Assembly (NCBI GenBank): GCA_025454075.1
Contig: JALOPD010000056.1
Span: 1 to 16,823, forward strand
Length of the DNA: 16,823 bases
Source: Desulfobacterales bacterium
Lineage (GTDB): Bacteria; Desulfobacterota; Desulfobacteria; Desulfobacterales; UBA2174_A
Direction: 5' to 3'
Part shown: one piece after another, positions 15,081 to 16,823 of the stretch
Layout of the letters: each line of letters begins with the position of its first letter
Numbering within the stretch: the stretch's first letter is position 1
The notes under the pieces: model-generated
What the model was told of the DNA's origin: nothing
Seen by the model: only the letters and a program-made list of their open reading frames with translations
The model's database searches: none
Translations under genes and position numbers: made by a program

Positions 15081-16481
15081 ATGCCCGGCCGCATTTTGGT
15101 CGTAGACGACGAAAAGGACATGCTCGCCCTGCTGCGGCGCATGATTTCGGAAGAACGCGACTACGAGGTCACCACCGAAAACGACCCGAAACGGGCGCTG
15201 GAAAGCTTCCGCGCCCAGCCCGTGGAGCTGGTCATGACCGATCTCAAGATGCCCGGCATGGACGGCATCGCCCTGCTCGAAGCCGTCAAGAAGCTCCAGC
15301 CCAAAACGGCCGTCATCGTGCTCACTGCCTTTGCCACCATCGAGACGGCGGTGGAGGCCACGCAGAAAGGGGCCTTCGACTACATCACCAAGCCTTTCCG
15401 CCAGGAGCGCATCCTGCTGACCGTGGACAAGGCCATGCAATGGCAGGAGATGGTGCGCGAGAACCTGGCCCTGCGGCAGGCCCTGGAGGAGAAGGAGGGC
15501 TTTGCCTCGCTGGTGGGCGCCTCACCCATCATGCGCGACATCTTCGAGCGCATCCGCCAGGTCGCGCCCACCATGGGAACGGTGCTGATCACCGGGCCCA
15601 GCGGCACGGGCAAGGAACTGGTCGCGCGCGCCATCCACCAGCACAGCCTGCGCCGCCAGAGGAAAATGGTCACCGTGAACTGCACCGCCATCCCCCAGGA
15701 GGTCCTGGAAAGCGAGCTCTTCGGCCACGTGAAGGGGGCCTTCACCGGCGCCTGGAAGGAAAAGAAGGGGCTGGTGGAGGAGGCCCACGAGGGCACGCTC
15801 TTTCTGGACGAGATCGGCGACCTGTCGCCGCACCTGCAGACCAAGCTGCTGCGATTGCTGCAGGAAGGGGAATACAAGCCCGTCGGCAGCGTCGTGACCA
15901 AGAAAGCGGACCTGAGGATCGTCGCCGCCACCAACCACGACCTCAAGACCGGCATCCGCGAGAAGCGTTTCCGCGAAGACCTCTTCTACCGGCTGAACGT
16001 CATCCAGTTCGAGCTGCCGCCGCTGCGGGAGCGCAAGGAGGACATCGCTCTGCTCAGCCGCCATTTCCTCGCCAAGTACGCCGCCGTCAACCGCAAGACC
16101 GTGACGGACATTTCGCCGCAGGCCATGCAGGTGCTCATGGCCTACGAGTTCCCGGGCAACGTTCGCGAGCTCGAGAACATCATGGAACGAGGTGTCATCT
16201 TCTGCCGCGGCCAGAGCCTGTCGGTGGCGGACCTGCAGATGGAATCGGTGCCGGCCGCCGCCCCGCCTCCGGGCGAGGGCTTGATGGCGGAGATGCCTTT
16301 CCGCGAGGCCAAGGAGCGTGCCATCCAGTACTTCCACTCCCGGTACATCCGCCGCCTGCTCGAGCAGTACGGCGGCAACATCAGCCGCGCGGCGGAGGCC
16401 GCCGGGATCCAACGCCAGTACCTGCACCGGCTGATCAAGGAGGCGGGGATCGAGGCCACCGAGTTCAAGTCCAAGGAGTGA
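15081..16481 (+). CDS. sigma-54-dependent NtrC-family response regulator
   Basis: 466 aa; ATG at 15081 with AAGGAGG (15070-15076). Receiver domain at about 1-120: acidic pair D9/D10, phospho-acceptor D54 in VMTDLKMPG, T82 and K104. AAA+ sigma-54 activator domain: Walker A GPSGTGKE (172-179), the sigma-54 contact loop GAFTGA intact (219-224), Walker B TLFLDEIGD (239-247), RFREDLFYRLN (296-306) and EFPGNVRELEN (356-366). A FIS-type helix-turn-helix lies near 431-453 (GGNISRAAEAAGIQRQYLHR). The set is complete, so it should activate RpoN promoters when phosphorylated by the upstream kinase. Targets are not evident: no full -24/-12 match was noticed in front of the genes here. A bidirectional hairpin terminator follows. 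Confidence 0.95.
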   Translation: MPGRILVVDDEKDMLALLRRMISEERDYEVTTENDPKRALESFRAQPVELVMTDLKMPGMDGIALLEAVKKLQPKTAVIVLTAFATIETAVEATQKGAFDYITKPFRQERILLTVDKAMQWQEMVRENLALRQALEEKEGFASLVGASPIMRDIFERIRQVAPTMGTVLITGPSGTGKELVARAIHQHSLRRQRKMVTVNCTAIPQEVLESELFGHVKGAFTGAWKEKKGLVEEAHEGTLFLDEIGDLSPHLQTKLLRLLQEGEYKPVGSVVTKKADLRIVAATNHDLKTGIREKRFREDLFYRLNVIQFELPPLRERKEDIALLSRHFLAKYAAVNRKTVTDISPQAMQVLMAYEFPGNVRELENIMERGVIFCRGQSLSVADLQMESVPAAAPPPGEGLMAEMPFREAKERAIQYFHSRYIRRLLEQYGGNISRAAEAAGIQRQYLHRLIKEAGIEATEFKSKE

Positions 16482-16530
16482 AGGCTGCGCCGAAAGCCCG
16501 GCCTCGGCGTTGCGCTTCACCCTCAAAACA

Positions 16531-16565
16531 ATCAACCCTCTCCGCCGTGCATGGAGAGGGTTGAT
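16531..16565. terminator. bidirectional hairpin terminator between convergent genes
   Basis: A perfect 13-bp stem, ATCAACCCTCTCC (16531-16543) with GGAGAGGGTTGAT (16553-16565), and a 9-base loop. It lies between the plus-strand regulator and the minus-strand membrane protein. The minus-strand continuation reads TGTTTTGAG, a short T-rich tail; the plus side has only a weak one (ATTCC). Likely serves both transcripts. Confidence 0.65.
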
Positions 16566-16627
16566 ATTCCGCGATCGGGAACCGCTCTATCCGTCCGCAG
16601 CGCCTGCAAGCGCGATCGGCCGAGGCA

Positions 16628-16823
16628 TTACTTGCCGCCGTCGATCTTGGCCGCCTCGACCGCCACGGCCACATGGCCGCCGTGAGCGGTTTCCGGCTCG
16701 CCCTGCGCCTTGCGCCGGTTTAGAATCCACTTGCTGAACCCGCAGACGAAGATCACGAAAACGGCCATCGAGACATACTCGGCCCAGTGGGGCAGATCGA
16801 ACAGCCCGACCACGAACGGGTCG
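16628..16823 (-). CDS. small membrane protein, 5' part outside window
   Basis: The minus-strand frame is open from the right edge to the TAA at 16628-16630, giving 64 visible codons. GTG at 16813 is in frame, but residues DPF precede it without a stop, so the start may lie beyond the edge. Content: a short amphipathic beginning (GLFDLPHWAEY), one hydrophobic helix (VSMAVFVIFVCGFSKWIL), basic NRRK, then a hydrophilic tail with HGGHVAVAVEAAKIDGGK. It fits a one-helix membrane protein or the C-terminal end of a larger membrane protein. Family not recognised. Codon use and high GC resemble neighbouring genes. Confidence 0.6.
   Translation of the reverse strand, partial: DPFVVGLFDLPHWAEYVSMAVFVIFVCGFSKWILNRRKAQGEPETAHGGHVAVAVEAAKIDGGK

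Overview
The window is GC-rich, densely coded bacterial DNA. Gene content points to an anaerobic proteobacterium of the Desulfobacterota (former deltaproteobacteria) type: a cytoplasmic Hox-type [NiFe]-hydrogenase with a GltD-like flavoprotein, a complete branched-chain amino acid ABC transporter, a Cache-PAS histidine kinase with an NtrC-type partner, and palindromic spacer repeats of a kind I associate with that group. This placement is an inference; there is no rRNA or other phylogenetic marker in the window.

Layout. Positions 1-6140 (+) hold a hydrogenase operon: a GltD-like FAD/NAD(P)H oxidoreductase cut by the left edge, a HoxU/NuoG-like Fe-S subunit with a truncated molybdopterin-type domain, the small subunit HoxY, the large subunit HoxH and a HoxW-like maturation protease. 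Electrons would pass between NAD(P)H, FAD, the Fe-S chain of HoxU, the HoxY cluster and the Ni-Fe site of HoxH; the protease trims the HoxH tail. No HoxF/NuoF-like or HoxE/NuoE-like subunit lies in the window, and these may be upstream. Positions 6408-7157 (+) carry a cytidylate-kinase-like protein, preceded by a stretch that may be an insertion-sequence remnant and followed by a probable terminator. Positions 7477-12386 (+) are livK-livH-livM-livG-livF, with HMGF overlapping end to start. Positions 12911-16481 (+) encode the histidine kinase and the sigma-54-dependent response regulator. A short minus-strand reading frame (12537-12758) and a small membrane protein cut by the right edge (16628-16823, minus) complete the set.

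The least ordinary part is in the spacers. The two large hox spacers carry the same AT-rich repeat pair (a 12-base left repeat and a 20-base right repeat shared between them) around unrelated centres, and each begins at or just after a stop codon. The livK-livH spacer holds a nested structure: a palindromic GTCATGCCGG-type element inside outer arms made of GTGTTT/AAACAC words. The hoxH-protease spacer has a REP-like hairpin and a CGGATTT word run, and the spacer after livF has GCTGAAAG/GGCTCAA arms. These look like several families of short-word inverted repeats inserted between genes of otherwise compact operons. No CRISPR array, tRNA, rRNA, riboswitch or intact transposase was seen.
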